From: Deltaproteobacteria bacterium
GTDB lineage: Bacteria > Myxococcota_A > Polyangia > JAAYKL01
Length of the DNA: 33,899 nucleotides
Direction: 5' to 3'
NCBI GenBank assembly: GCA_029565915.1
Contig: JAKQNG010000006.1
Coordinates: 1 to 33,899, forward strand
Numbering within the stretch: the first letter of the stretch is position 1; each line of letters begins with the position of its first letter. The position numbers and the translations under genes were made by a program. The notes under the pieces were generated by a model, which worked only from the letters and a program-made list of their open reading frames with translations, was not told the origin of the DNA and did no database searches. This document shows positions 23,233 through 30,145 of this stretch, piece after piece.

Positions 23233-24527
23233 TCTGAAGAGGAATCCACACTGAAGATCGATCTGGCGAGGCGGAAACCGACGCCGGCCCCATTCGAATG
23301 ACCGAGACCATACATCCTCATCCCTCCGGAACGTGCCGCTTCAACAGGCATTGCGTCATCAAGGCAGGTTCCTCCCCTGACCGTGAAAACATTCAGGGTC
23401 CCCTGGTCGTTAAGAATCGGTGGAACGGTCGGGTCAATCCAGGGTTCTGACGCAGGACTTTCGTCGTAGAAACCGGCGAGATCCCATACCCACTCACCGA
23501 CGTTGCCGCTCATGTCGAACAGACCCCATGCGTTGGACGCCTTCTGTCCAACCGGATGGGTCATCAAACCCAGCCCCGTATCCGAATTTCCCGCATACCA
23601 GGCAATCCGGTCCAGATTCGAATCCTCTTCCAGACTGGTGATGGTGCCGTCGTTGCCGGGGCTTGGATAAATCGCCGTCAGGCTGCCGGCCCGGATGGCG
23701 TATTCCCATTCGCTCTCCGTGGGAAGGCGATAACCCTCGCAGTCCTGCGGACGGGTAACGTCGTTCAGATAAACGAAGCATCTGTACCCGCCGCAGTGGT
23801 CCAGTTCCGGCGCACAGCCTTCACCAGGTGTGCCTTCACAGTCCAGCATCTCGTAACAGGGTGTCAGCCCTTCCTGCTCAGACAGGGCATTTGCATAAGC
23901 CAGGGCTTCGTACCAGTCGACCCGCTCCACGGGACAGTCAGCCCCGCAGTCGGGACCATCCCCGTTCGGTCCGAAATAGCTTGGATTGTTTCCGAACATC
24001 GCCTCCCATTCCCCCTGGGTCACCTCGTACCGCATCAGTTCGAACCGCTGCGTCAGTGTCACGTAATGCAGATTCTCAAAACCGAAATCCTCGCGCCCCA
24101 GCTCATACAGACATTCGGTTCCCGGCAACGGATAGTCCTCCGGACAGTCGCCATCCGGCGTTCCCATCCAGAATGATCCGGGCGGAATACTCGTCCAGCG
24201 CGAAGTGACAATGACATCGTCCGAATCGGTATCATCCGGGATGCTGTCGGAATCGCTGTCCGCATCAGCGTCGCTGTCCGTGTCGGAATCGCTGTCCGAA
24301 TCCGTGTCGATATCCGAATCCGTATCCACGTCCGTATCCGAATCCCCGGCGCAGTGCCCGAAGGCGGTACACCCCGCATCGTCGCAGTCCACCATGCCGT
24401 CATCGTCGTTATCGACGCCGTCCGAACAGGCGGTCAGTGTGTCTTCGCCTTCTATTGCGCCGCTGCGATGGCATGCCGCCACCGTGATCAGCAGCGCAGA
24501 AAAAAACAGTACCCTGAAAGCATTCAT
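23226..24527 (-). CDS. SUMF1-domain lipoprotein with MopE-like module and Asp-Ser/Thr linker
   Basis: Lipoprotein of about 433 residues. The signal peptide ends in TVAAC (Cys19). A Cys/Asp motif CSDGVDNDDDGMVDCDDAGC (about 34-53) follows, like the one at the C-terminus of VWA paralogue 1. Next is an Asp-Ser/Thr/Ala linker (about 60-105) and then a SUMF1 domain with IPPGSFWMG, MRYEVTQGEWEAMFG, RLPTESEWEYAIRAG, LFDMSGNVGEWVWD, VRGGTCLDD and GVGFRLAR. The paired copper-binding Cys of genuine formylglycine enzymes are not in place, so a catalytic role is doubtful. The ATG at 24527 has AGGGG about eight bases upstream. It starts 32 bases after the stop of the exported-protein gene, so the two are probably co-transcribed. 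The stop lies in a 32-base repeat. Confidence 0.88.
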   Translation of the reverse strand: MNAFRVLFFSALLITVAACHRSGAIEGEDTLTACSDGVDNDDDGMVDCDDAGCTAFGHCAGDSDTDVDTDSDIDTDSDSDSDTDSDADADSDSDSIPDDTDSDDVIVTSRWTSIPPGSFWMGTPDGDCPEDYPLPGTECLYELGREDFGFENLHYVTLTQRFELMRYEVTQGEWEAMFGNNPSYFGPNGDGPDCGADCPVERVDWYEALAYANALSEQEGLTPCYEMLDCEGTPGEGCAPELDHCGGYRCFVYLNDVTRPQDCEGYRLPTESEWEYAIRAGSLTAIYPSPGNDGTITSLEEDSNLDRIAWYAGNSDTGLGLMTHPVGQKASNAWGLFDMSGNVGEWVWDLAGFYDESPASEPWIDPTVPPILNDQGTLNVFTVRGGTCLDDAMPVEAARSGGMRMYGLGHSNGAGVGFRLARSIFSVDSSSDS

Positions 24528-24559
24528 GGTCGTTCCCCTTGTGTTCCGCGCCGTTGACA

Positions 24560-26335
24560 CTACTGATCCGCAATCCGGAAAATGACTGTTTCCGGTGTGC
24601 CGCATGACTGTTCTTCACAATACACATCACATTGATAGTTGAACGCGACCAGACGCTGACCGCTCTCGAAATCAAGCCCTCCAGTTGGCAGATAGCCGAA
24701 TTCCGACTGCGCGCTGCTGCTGTCGCCCCAGCAATTCAGGTTGGGAAGCGAATGACAGGCCGCATCCGGATTCGGCGCCCAGACATCGGGTTCCATCCAC
24801 GTTTCCATGTTGGACACCGTGTCCGGATCGGGACCGCAGCCGATGTCGTTTCCGGCCCAGAACCCGTTTTTCCAGAGCCATACGGCTCCATCCTCCGAAG
24901 GTCCGGCGATTTCTCCCGACCAATAGACCGGCGGTTCCGCCGTGAGATCGGTGACCCACGGGTTGGGGGAGGTGACCAATACGCCGTTCACCCATTTCTG
25001 GGAGGTGGGTCCATCCCAGTCCTCGTCTGTGGCGTCCCACCAGTACCAGGAGATGAACTGCGTATCCGAAGCATAGGGATAGGTCGACGCGGAATGTCGA
25101 AACAGGTTGATGTGCCAGTACGAAATGTTGTCCAGGGGAAATCCCTCGATTTCCACAATGGAACAGGTTTCTCCGACGAGGTAGTCATTGTCGATGAAGG
25201 TACAGGGAAAGCCCCTTCGGTTGTATGGTTCGGGCCAGGTGATCGTTTCCTGAATGCAGGGCATGTTTGTATAGCAGATCGTAATGTTAAATCCATCAAG
25301 TGCACATTCATGCGAGACTGGCTTGTAAAGCTTGGGGCGCTGATAAATGCTCGCCGGTGTCGGCCTGACATAGTCGAACCACCCGGGAACCGGAACATTG
25401 TCAACGGCGCCGTTCCTCGCGATGATCCGCGCATCCTGCATGATGCGGATGTTTTCTGCATAAATCGCACCGACCAGGTTCTTTGCGCATGCCAATACAA
25501 CCCGACCATTCGGAGCGATAACGGTTCCCCACAAACTTGTTTCCAGGAATGTATCGCCGGTGCCGAAAATGCCCCACAACAGATTTTCCGGATCGAGAGT
25601 TTCTCCCTCGGGCACTCGAATCGCACCTCTCCAGATCATCTGCTGTTTGACAAAAATGTTGGTCTCGCAATCCGGGTTGAGAATCTCCAGGTCAGCATTG
25701 GAATTGACTGTCAGCGATTCAAAATAGTAGTTGCCGCATCCCTGCAATCTCAGGGTCTGGTAGCTGTTCACAGTCAGATTGCCATAGTAGTAGTTCTGAG
25801 ACGCATTGAAGGTTCCTCCAACAATATTAATCCAGATTGGTGGTTGAACAGTCGATGGAAACGAAACGACTTCCGGCGAAAACCAGTTGAGAGCCGGCAT
25901 CTGAATCTGTTGATTCTGCAGCAGATCTCCAGTTGGCGGTGCGCTGTTCTGATACTCAATGGTTCCACGCAGGGCGGCATCTCCGTCAATCGTTCCGCCG
26001 CGGAGCCAGATGCCTGTTCCATTATTTCCTCCGTTGCCCGCAATGACCGTATCCGTTGTTGCATTCGAGCCGATGTTCACATAGTCGCCCCAGAACAGAC
26101 GGTTTTCATCGCTGGAGGGATACACCACCGCACGATCATGAAACTCCAGCTCGTCCTCCGCAAACAGAACAAATTTCTGCAGCAACTCCAGTTCCGTAAT
26201 GCTGTTGAAGTGGATGGGGTCGACTCCCATGACTTCCAGCACCTCATCATCGATTGTCAGTTGTGCGTTTGCTGGAGGGGGGGGGGTAATCAATAAGCCG
26301 AAAAGCAATACCGGAGCCAGTCTGACAGAATTCAT
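24560..26335 (-). CDS. Exported beta-rich protein with a poly-C tract in the signal-peptide coding region
   Basis: Secreted or surface protein of 591 residues. The signal peptide is MNSVRLAPVLLFGLLITPPPPANA followed by Gln, with an AxA-type cleavage site after residue 24 and no lipobox. The middle part (about 165-300) has repeated strands such as YYYGNLTVNSYQTLRLQG and YYFESLTVNSNADLEI, then WGTVIAPNGRVVLACAKNLVGAIYA, a pattern of the DUF7305/pilus-associated beta-helix type; I hold this family name only tentatively. The C-terminal half has many Cys and Trp and is unrecognised. AGGAGG seven bases before the ATG sets the start. A run of ten C residues encodes Thr-Pro-Pro-Pro-Pro inside the signal peptide. 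Base composition is visibly lower in G+C than neighbouring genes, which suggests recent acquisition. Confidence 0.85.
   Translation of the reverse strand: MNSVRLAPVLLFGLLITPPPPANAQLTIDDEVLEVMGVDPIHFNSITELELLQKFVLFAEDELEFHDRAVVYPSSDENRLFWGDYVNIGSNATTDTVIAGNGGNNGTGIWLRGGTIDGDAALRGTIEYQNSAPPTGDLLQNQQIQMPALNWFSPEVVSFPSTVQPPIWINIVGGTFNASQNYYYGNLTVNSYQTLRLQGCGNYYFESLTVNSNADLEILNPDCETNIFVKQQMIWRGAIRVPEGETLDPENLLWGIFGTGDTFLETSLWGTVIAPNGRVVLACAKNLVGAIYAENIRIMQDARIIARNGAVDNVPVPGWFDYVRPTPASIYQRPKLYKPVSHECALDGFNITICYTNMPCIQETITWPEPYNRRGFPCTFIDNDYLVGETCSIVEIEGFPLDNISYWHINLFRHSASTYPYASDTQFISWYWWDATDEDWDGPTSQKWVNGVLVTSPNPWVTDLTAEPPVYWSGEIAGPSEDGAVWLWKNGFWAGNDIGCGPDPDTVSNMETWMEPDVWAPNPDAACHSLPNLNCWGDSSSAQSEFGYLPTGGLDFESGQRLVAFNYQCDVYCEEQSCGTPETVIFRIADQ
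26277..26286 (-). repeat. Ten-base homopolymer (C10 on the coding strand)
   Basis: A run of ten G on the plus strand, ten C on the coding strand, falls at codons 17-20 of the exported-protein gene. Gain or loss of one base would shift the frame within the signal peptide. Tracts of this length are typical of phase-variable surface genes, but also a common place for sequencing errors. Confidence 0.9.
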
Positions 26336-26342
26336 GTCGTCG

Positions 26343-26348
26343 CCTCCT
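26343..26348 (-). promoter_or_regulatory. Strong ribosome binding site of the exported-protein gene
   Basis: AGGAGG on the minus strand, seven bases from the ATG at 26335. It fixes the start codon and lies directly after the leader hairpin. Confidence 0.7.
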
Positions 26349-26354
26349 GTTGTG

Positions 26355-26373
26355 ACAATTCGTTGCGAATTGT
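26355..26373 (-). promoter_or_regulatory. Leader hairpin/operator between promoter and ribosome binding site
   Basis: ACAATTCG, a three-base loop, CGAATTGT is a perfect eight-base-pair inverted repeat flanked by the direct repeat TCACAACA on both sides (minus-strand reading). It lies about 10-28 bases after the predicted transcription start and just before AGGAGG. It could be an operator for a dimeric regulator or a 5'-leader hairpin affecting translation. Confidence 0.55.
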
Positions 26374-26388
26374 GTTGTGAATGAGAAT

Positions 26389-26417
26389 ATTCTATTACCG
26401 GTCGATATTTTTCTCAA
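26389..26417 (-). promoter_or_regulatory. Sigma70-type promoter of the exported-protein/SUMF1 operon
   Basis: The minus strand has TTGAGA (26412-26417), a 17-base spacer, and TAGAAT (26389-26394), each five of six to consensus with ideal spacing. It is the best promoter-like site in the window and lies in a clearly AT-rich gap. Confidence 0.6.
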
Positions 26418-26428
26418 CCACAAAAAAT

Positions 26429-26460
26429 GATAGACGTGGCGACGGTGCTCAGTTCACGAA
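26429..26460 (-). repeat. 32-bp dispersed repeat at a gene end, copy 2
   Basis: Exact partner of 23201-23232. It spans the last codons and stop of the GH9 gene and is followed, in the direction of transcription, by a T-rich stretch (ATTTTTTG). It may help end transcription, although no strong hairpin is visible within it. Confidence 0.75.
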
Positions 26461-28545
26461 CTTGGAGAGGAGGCGGATGTAGGCCACCTGGTAGCCGCAG
26501 CTGTTTTCGGTGACCGACCAGGAGTTGAGGGGCCAGTTGCTGTTGAAGTCGAGATAGGACTTCTGGTCGGGCTGATTGAGGGGCGGCTCCACGGACAGGG
26601 CCGTGCACAGCGCGTTGTTTTCGGCGCTGCCGCAGCTGTTGGTCGCGCAGCACCCGTCCCGGTCATATCCGGGATTGGGGCCGCCGGTGAGGAATCCGGG
26701 CGCCGGCCCGAAGGTGGATTCTCCCACCCGATCCCAGTCCGCGCTGCCATCCGAGAACCACGAATGGTAAAACTCATTCACCGATTTGACCGCGCCGGAA
26801 CCGTACATGTTGGAGAGGTAGACGATGCCCAGGGGGTTGACCCCGTGGATGTAGTGGACGTAGCGCTCCGCGGCCCGGTTCGCGTCGTCGGCCAGCGCCC
26901 CGTCCAGCCCGTAGGTCGCGATGGAGCGGAAGATGTTTCCCTGGGCGGCCTTGGTGTGGTTGGACCCCCAGGTGTAGCTGTCCAGGTAGGCGCCGTAGGG
27001 ATCGAGGTTGCCCGTGTAGCTGGGCATGTTGTCGCCGCCGTTGAAGGCGTTCAGGTAGGTGCTCTCTATGTCGTCCGCCACGGACGCGGTGGCATCGGCA
27101 AGACCGGCGTAATAGAGCAGCACGTCCTGCTGGCGCTCCTCATAGGGATACACGTAATTCCACTGCATCATGTGGATGTCCGTGTAGTGGTCGTCCACAA
27201 AATTCCGGAAGGTCGCCTCGCCGGTGATTTCGAACAGGTACACGGCGGCTTCCAGCTTCTTTGACAGGCGTCCCTCGTCATCCATTTCCTGCTGCCCCGC
27301 CGCGAGCCCGCCGGTGCCCTGACCGTCGTCGTTGTTGTAGAACAGCACGGCGGGATTGGCGTCCGCCCATTCCCAGGCGTCCCGGGCGCGCGCCTCGAGA
27401 TCGTCGGCAAAGTCGCCCAGTCCCCATCCCGCATCCGCGGCAAACACCTTTGCCCCGTACGCGAAGGCCGCGGCCCCCGACAGGGTGGCGGACGTGCTCG
27501 CAGAACCGTAGAGGCTCTGCCCGTCGGCGGAAGACGGCGGACTGCCGTGATCCAGGCCCACCACGGAGAGCATGGAGCCGTTGGCATTCTGCAGCCGGAT
27601 CAGGTGGTCCATGCCCCACTTCGCCTCGTCGATGATGTCGGGAATGCCATTGCCCGATTCGGGAATGTTGTAGTCGTCCCCGAAGGCGGCCGGATTCTCT
27701 TCATAGGACCGCAGCAGGCTGACCACGTAGCTGGCGGTCCAGCTGGTGTACTTGTTGTAGTCGCCGGCGTCGTACCAGCCGCCGGAGAGATCCCGCTCCG
27801 TGGCGGGGTTGTCCGGATCGTTGTAGATGCGGCACTCGGCATCCTGCAGAGCACCCAGATGGCTGGCGCCGTCCGTCCAGCCGGTTTCCGCAAAGGGGGC
27901 CTCCTTGGCGAAGCCCGCCCGCTGATAAAAGAAGGTGCGCACGGCATGTCGCAGGATATCCGCGTAAATGCTGTCGTTGATGGCAAACACGTCGGAGCGG
28001 GCGTCCTGCGCCACATCCAGTACGTAATACATGCCCGGGGTAGTCACCGACGAAAAGTCGAACCACCAGGCACGGTCGCCGCTGGACGCATCCGTCGCGC
28101 CGCCATTCCACTCCGCGGGGCTTCCGGAAAACACCTGGTCGCCGGTCGCTGCATCCACGAGGGCGTAGTCGGCCCCCGGCGTAAAGCTGTCGTCCGCATC
28201 AAATCCCTGCTGGGGATCCCGGATGACCGCGATCTTCTCGGCCCCCGTGCGATAGCCGAACTGGTCGACGATGATGAACGGGCTCACCTCCCCGTCCACG
28301 GTAACGTCCGTGTCGATGTCGCCATCCGAATCGCTGTCCGAGTCGCTGTCCCCGTCTGTGTCGCTGTCCCCGTCCGTGTCGCTGTCCCCGTCCGAATCGC
28401 TGTCCCCATCCGTGTCCGTATCGCTGTCCCCGTCCGTGTCGCTGTCGCCATCCACATCGCTGTCGCCGGAGGCGCCTCCGTCGTTGTCGCTGCAGCCGGC
28501 CGCCGCAAAAATCAGCAGAATCGATACAACTCTCGCAATGCTCAT
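26449..28545 (-). CDS. Glycoside hydrolase family 9 lipoprotein (cellulase/beta-glucan or glucosaminidase type)
   Basis: Surface lipoprotein of about 698 residues. The lipobox is AAAGC (Cys18). Residues about 28-86 are an Asp-Gly-Asp-Ser-Asp-Thr linker. An N-terminal Ig-like (CelD_N) domain follows (about 90-190, IIVDQFGYRTGAEKIAVI, PGMYYVLD) and then an (alpha/alpha)6 GH9 catalytic domain. The signature GGWYDAGDYNKY holds the nucleophile-side Asp residues (Asp259, Asp262). The conserved YIHGVNPLG block and the terminal SVTENSCGYQVAYIRLL, with Glu680 as probable acid, complete the active site. The preceding domain order fits GH9 enzymes of the Ig-plus-catalytic type. The ATG at 28545 has GGGAGGTG about six bases upstream. 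Lipid anchoring suggests that polysaccharide is attacked at the cell surface. The substrate (cellulose, mixed-linkage glucan or chito-oligosaccharide) is not settled by sequence. Confidence 0.92.
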   Translation of the reverse strand: MSIARVVSILLIFAAAGCSDNDGGASGDSDVDGDSDTDGDSDTDTDGDSDSDGDSDTDGDSDTDGDSDSDSDSDGDIDTDVTVDGEVSPFIIVDQFGYRTGAEKIAVIRDPQQGFDADDSFTPGADYALVDAATGDQVFSGSPAEWNGGATDASSGDRAWWFDFSSVTTPGMYYVLDVAQDARSDVFAINDSIYADILRHAVRTFFYQRAGFAKEAPFAETGWTDGASHLGALQDAECRIYNDPDNPATERDLSGGWYDAGDYNKYTSWTASYVVSLLRSYEENPAAFGDDYNIPESGNGIPDIIDEAKWGMDHLIRLQNANGSMLSVVGLDHGSPPSSADGQSLYGSASTSATLSGAAAFAYGAKVFAADAGWGLGDFADDLEARARDAWEWADANPAVLFYNNDDGQGTGGLAAGQQEMDDEGRLSKKLEAAVYLFEITGEATFRNFVDDHYTDIHMMQWNYVYPYEERQQDVLLYYAGLADATASVADDIESTYLNAFNGGDNMPSYTGNLDPYGAYLDSYTWGSNHTKAAQGNIFRSIATYGLDGALADDANRAAERYVHYIHGVNPLGIVYLSNMYGSGAVKSVNEFYHSWFSDGSADWDRVGESTFGPAPGFLTGGPNPGYDRDGCCATNSCGSAENNALCTALSVEPPLNQPDQKSYLDFNSNWPLNSWSVTENSCGYQVAYIRLLSKFVN
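28306..28468 (-). repeat. In-frame tandem repeat encoding the GH9 linker
   Basis: Built of an approximately 18-base unit (GACGGGGACAGCGACACG on the minus strand, encoding DGDSDT) with degenerate copies. The peptide pattern DxDGDxD resembles loops of calcium-binding repeats such as thrombospondin type 3. Confidence 0.85.
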
Positions 28546-28641
28546 GAAAAACACCTCCCGGGGTAGAGAACCGTCTGCCCCCATCATACGGGAAACCGGG
28601 GCCTTGCGCAGTGGCGAAATCCGCTCGGGATGACGGATGGA

Positions 28642-29607
28642 TTACGGGGTCGGTGGCGGGGAGGCGGAGCGGGAGGCCTCGAAGGCCCCCAGGATTTCGT
28701 TGATCCGCTTGATGCACAGGTAGTGGCCGATGATCGTCTGGTGGTCGGGCTGATCGAACACGGTCACCGATGCGGCCTCCGCCAGGGCTTCCTTCCGGGC
28801 CAGGCTGGCCTCGTGGAGCACCCCGTCGTCCCGTCCGGGGATCTTCGGATCGTCGCCGCCGAAGCTGTAGATCATGTGGAATTCCGTCTCTTGCGGCAGG
28901 GGGTGGCGGAACATGCCCCTGACAAAAGGTGCGCCGGCGTACACCTGCTTCCAGCTCTCGGCGCCGTAGGAGGCTGCCTTTTCGGGATCCGCGGTGATGG
29001 CGGTCTTCGCGCCGGCGTTCGTCTTCATGGAACCGTCCCAGGAATTGGCCACGCCGATGAAGAGGGGCACCACCGGCAGCTTCAGGGAAGGGTCCGCCGT
29101 GGCGATGGTCTGCCGGGCCACGGGTCCGCCCATGCTGTAGGCCAGCACAATCACTTCGTCCGTGTGGTAGTAATTGGCCAGCCGCGCGAGGTTGATCTGG
29201 AACATGGCAACGGTCTCGTTGATGTCGAGGCCCGCCGGGTAGTAGGTGTACCAGAGCTCATATTTCGAGGTGTCGATGGACTCGGCGAGTTCTTTGAACA
29301 CGGGCGGTCCGCTCCAGTGGCCGTGGACCAGCAGGATGGGCATCTTTGCGGGATCGTGGGGCGCCGTCAGAAAAATCCACACGCCCACTTCCTTGACGAA
29401 CTTCTGGGGCGTCAGCACGCCGGACACCCTCATCTTGAGGCGGAAAATCGCGTCGTCCAGTTCGGGATACGTGTGGCCGTCCTCGTCGAAATACTTGTTC
29501 ACCTTGATCTGCATGCCCATCCGGGAGTTGGTCACCAGACGGCACCCGGACGCGCCGAGCAGCAGGGCGCACAGGCACGCGGTCACTGCCCTACAGGTGA
29601 TCGTCAT
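28642..29607 (-). CDS. Alpha/beta-hydrolase (lipase/esterase-like) lipoprotein
   Basis: Predicted lipoprotein of about 321 residues (lipobox ASGC, Cys22) with an alpha/beta-hydrolase fold. The oxyanion strand ILLVHGHWSGPP is followed by the nucleophile elbow VIVLAYSMGGPVARQ with Ser158. The elbow reads A-x-S-x-G instead of the usual G-x-S-x-G, as in some lipase subfamilies. Probable later triad members are Asp in GRDDGVLHEAS and His in DQPDHQTIIGH. It acts on an ester at the envelope, perhaps a lipid or acylated polysaccharide; this is inferred from fold and location. AGGGAG lies about eight bases before the ATG, and the gene overlaps the preceding lipocalin gene by 17 bases. It is the last gene of the four-gene operon. 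Confidence 0.87.
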   Translation of the reverse strand: MTITCRAVTACLCALLLGASGCRLVTNSRMGMQIKVNKYFDEDGHTYPELDDAIFRLKMRVSGVLTPQKFVKEVGVWIFLTAPHDPAKMPILLVHGHWSGPPVFKELAESIDTSKYELWYTYYPAGLDINETVAMFQINLARLANYYHTDEVIVLAYSMGGPVARQTIATADPSLKLPVVPLFIGVANSWDGSMKTNAGAKTAITADPEKAASYGAESWKQVYAGAPFVRGMFRHPLPQETEFHMIYSFGGDDPKIPGRDDGVLHEASLARKEALAEAASVTVFDQPDHQTIIGHYLCIKRINEILGAFEASRSASPPPTP

Positions 29608-30130
29608 GGCGCAGCTCCCTGGTAAAAACCAGTCTGGAAATATCAAACCCCCGGGCCTTCGCCTCGTCCATCAGCCGCTCCACCGCCTCGGCCGGCGGCG
29701 TAAATTCCCGCGCGAGCATCCACAGGTGCCGTCGATCCGGTGAACCCACCAGGGCCAGTGTGTGAGCGTCATTGACATACGCAACGTGGTAGGTGGACGA
29801 CGCGGGGCCGCCGAAGTGGATCAGCAGGCGCCCGGGATCGGACAGGTCCGGAAGATAGACCTCCGCATCGGCGCGGCGCATGGGCCCGTTCAGGGATCGA
29901 TACCAGCACAGGTTGCTCACGCGGATGTGATCGGGCGCCACCTGCGCATACTGAAAGCTGGCCGCCGCGCAGTGGCGCTCGAATTCCAGGGGCAGCCGGG
30001 CCACCTCGTGCCAGGTGCCCATGAGGTCGGTGAGGCGCAGGTTGTCGGCGGTGGGCAAAGGCGCGGGACGGACCGCGGCGCAGGCGGAAAACAGGAGGAG
30101 AGACAGCAGCAGATACGGCAGTCGGTTCAT
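29591..30130 (-). CDS. Bacterial lipocalin (Blc-like) lipoprotein
   Basis: Outer-membrane lipocalin of 179 residues, the size of Blc. The signal peptide ends in LLFSAC (Cys17). Lipocalin motif 1 is MGTWHEVARLPLEFERHC (Gly38, Trp40), followed by strands including IRVSNLCWYRS, AEVYLPDLSDPGRLLIHF, YHVAYVNDAHTLALVG and the final LWMLARE. The usual fine detail (GTWYEIAR, FERG) is conserved apart from small changes. Blc binds lysophospholipids or fatty acids in E. coli; a similar role in membrane repair or lipid transport is inferred. AAGGAG seven bases upstream supports the start. The 3' end overlaps the hydrolase gene, so the two are translationally linked. Confidence 0.9.
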   Translation of the reverse strand: MNRLPYLLLSLLLFSACAAVRPAPLPTADNLRLTDLMGTWHEVARLPLEFERHCAAASFQYAQVAPDHIRVSNLCWYRSLNGPMRRADAEVYLPDLSDPGRLLIHFGGPASSTYHVAYVNDAHTLALVGSPDRRHLWMLAREFTPPAEAVERLMDEAKARGFDISRLVFTRELRHDDHL

Positions 30131-30145
30131 GGTTCTTCTCCTTAC

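Noticed and set aside
28546-28641. Strong terminator or promoter between the hydrolase and GH9 genes
   Set aside because: TATGAT is present upstream of the GH9 gene but has no -35 at the right spacing, and no hairpin with a T-tract was found, so I did not list either as a feature.
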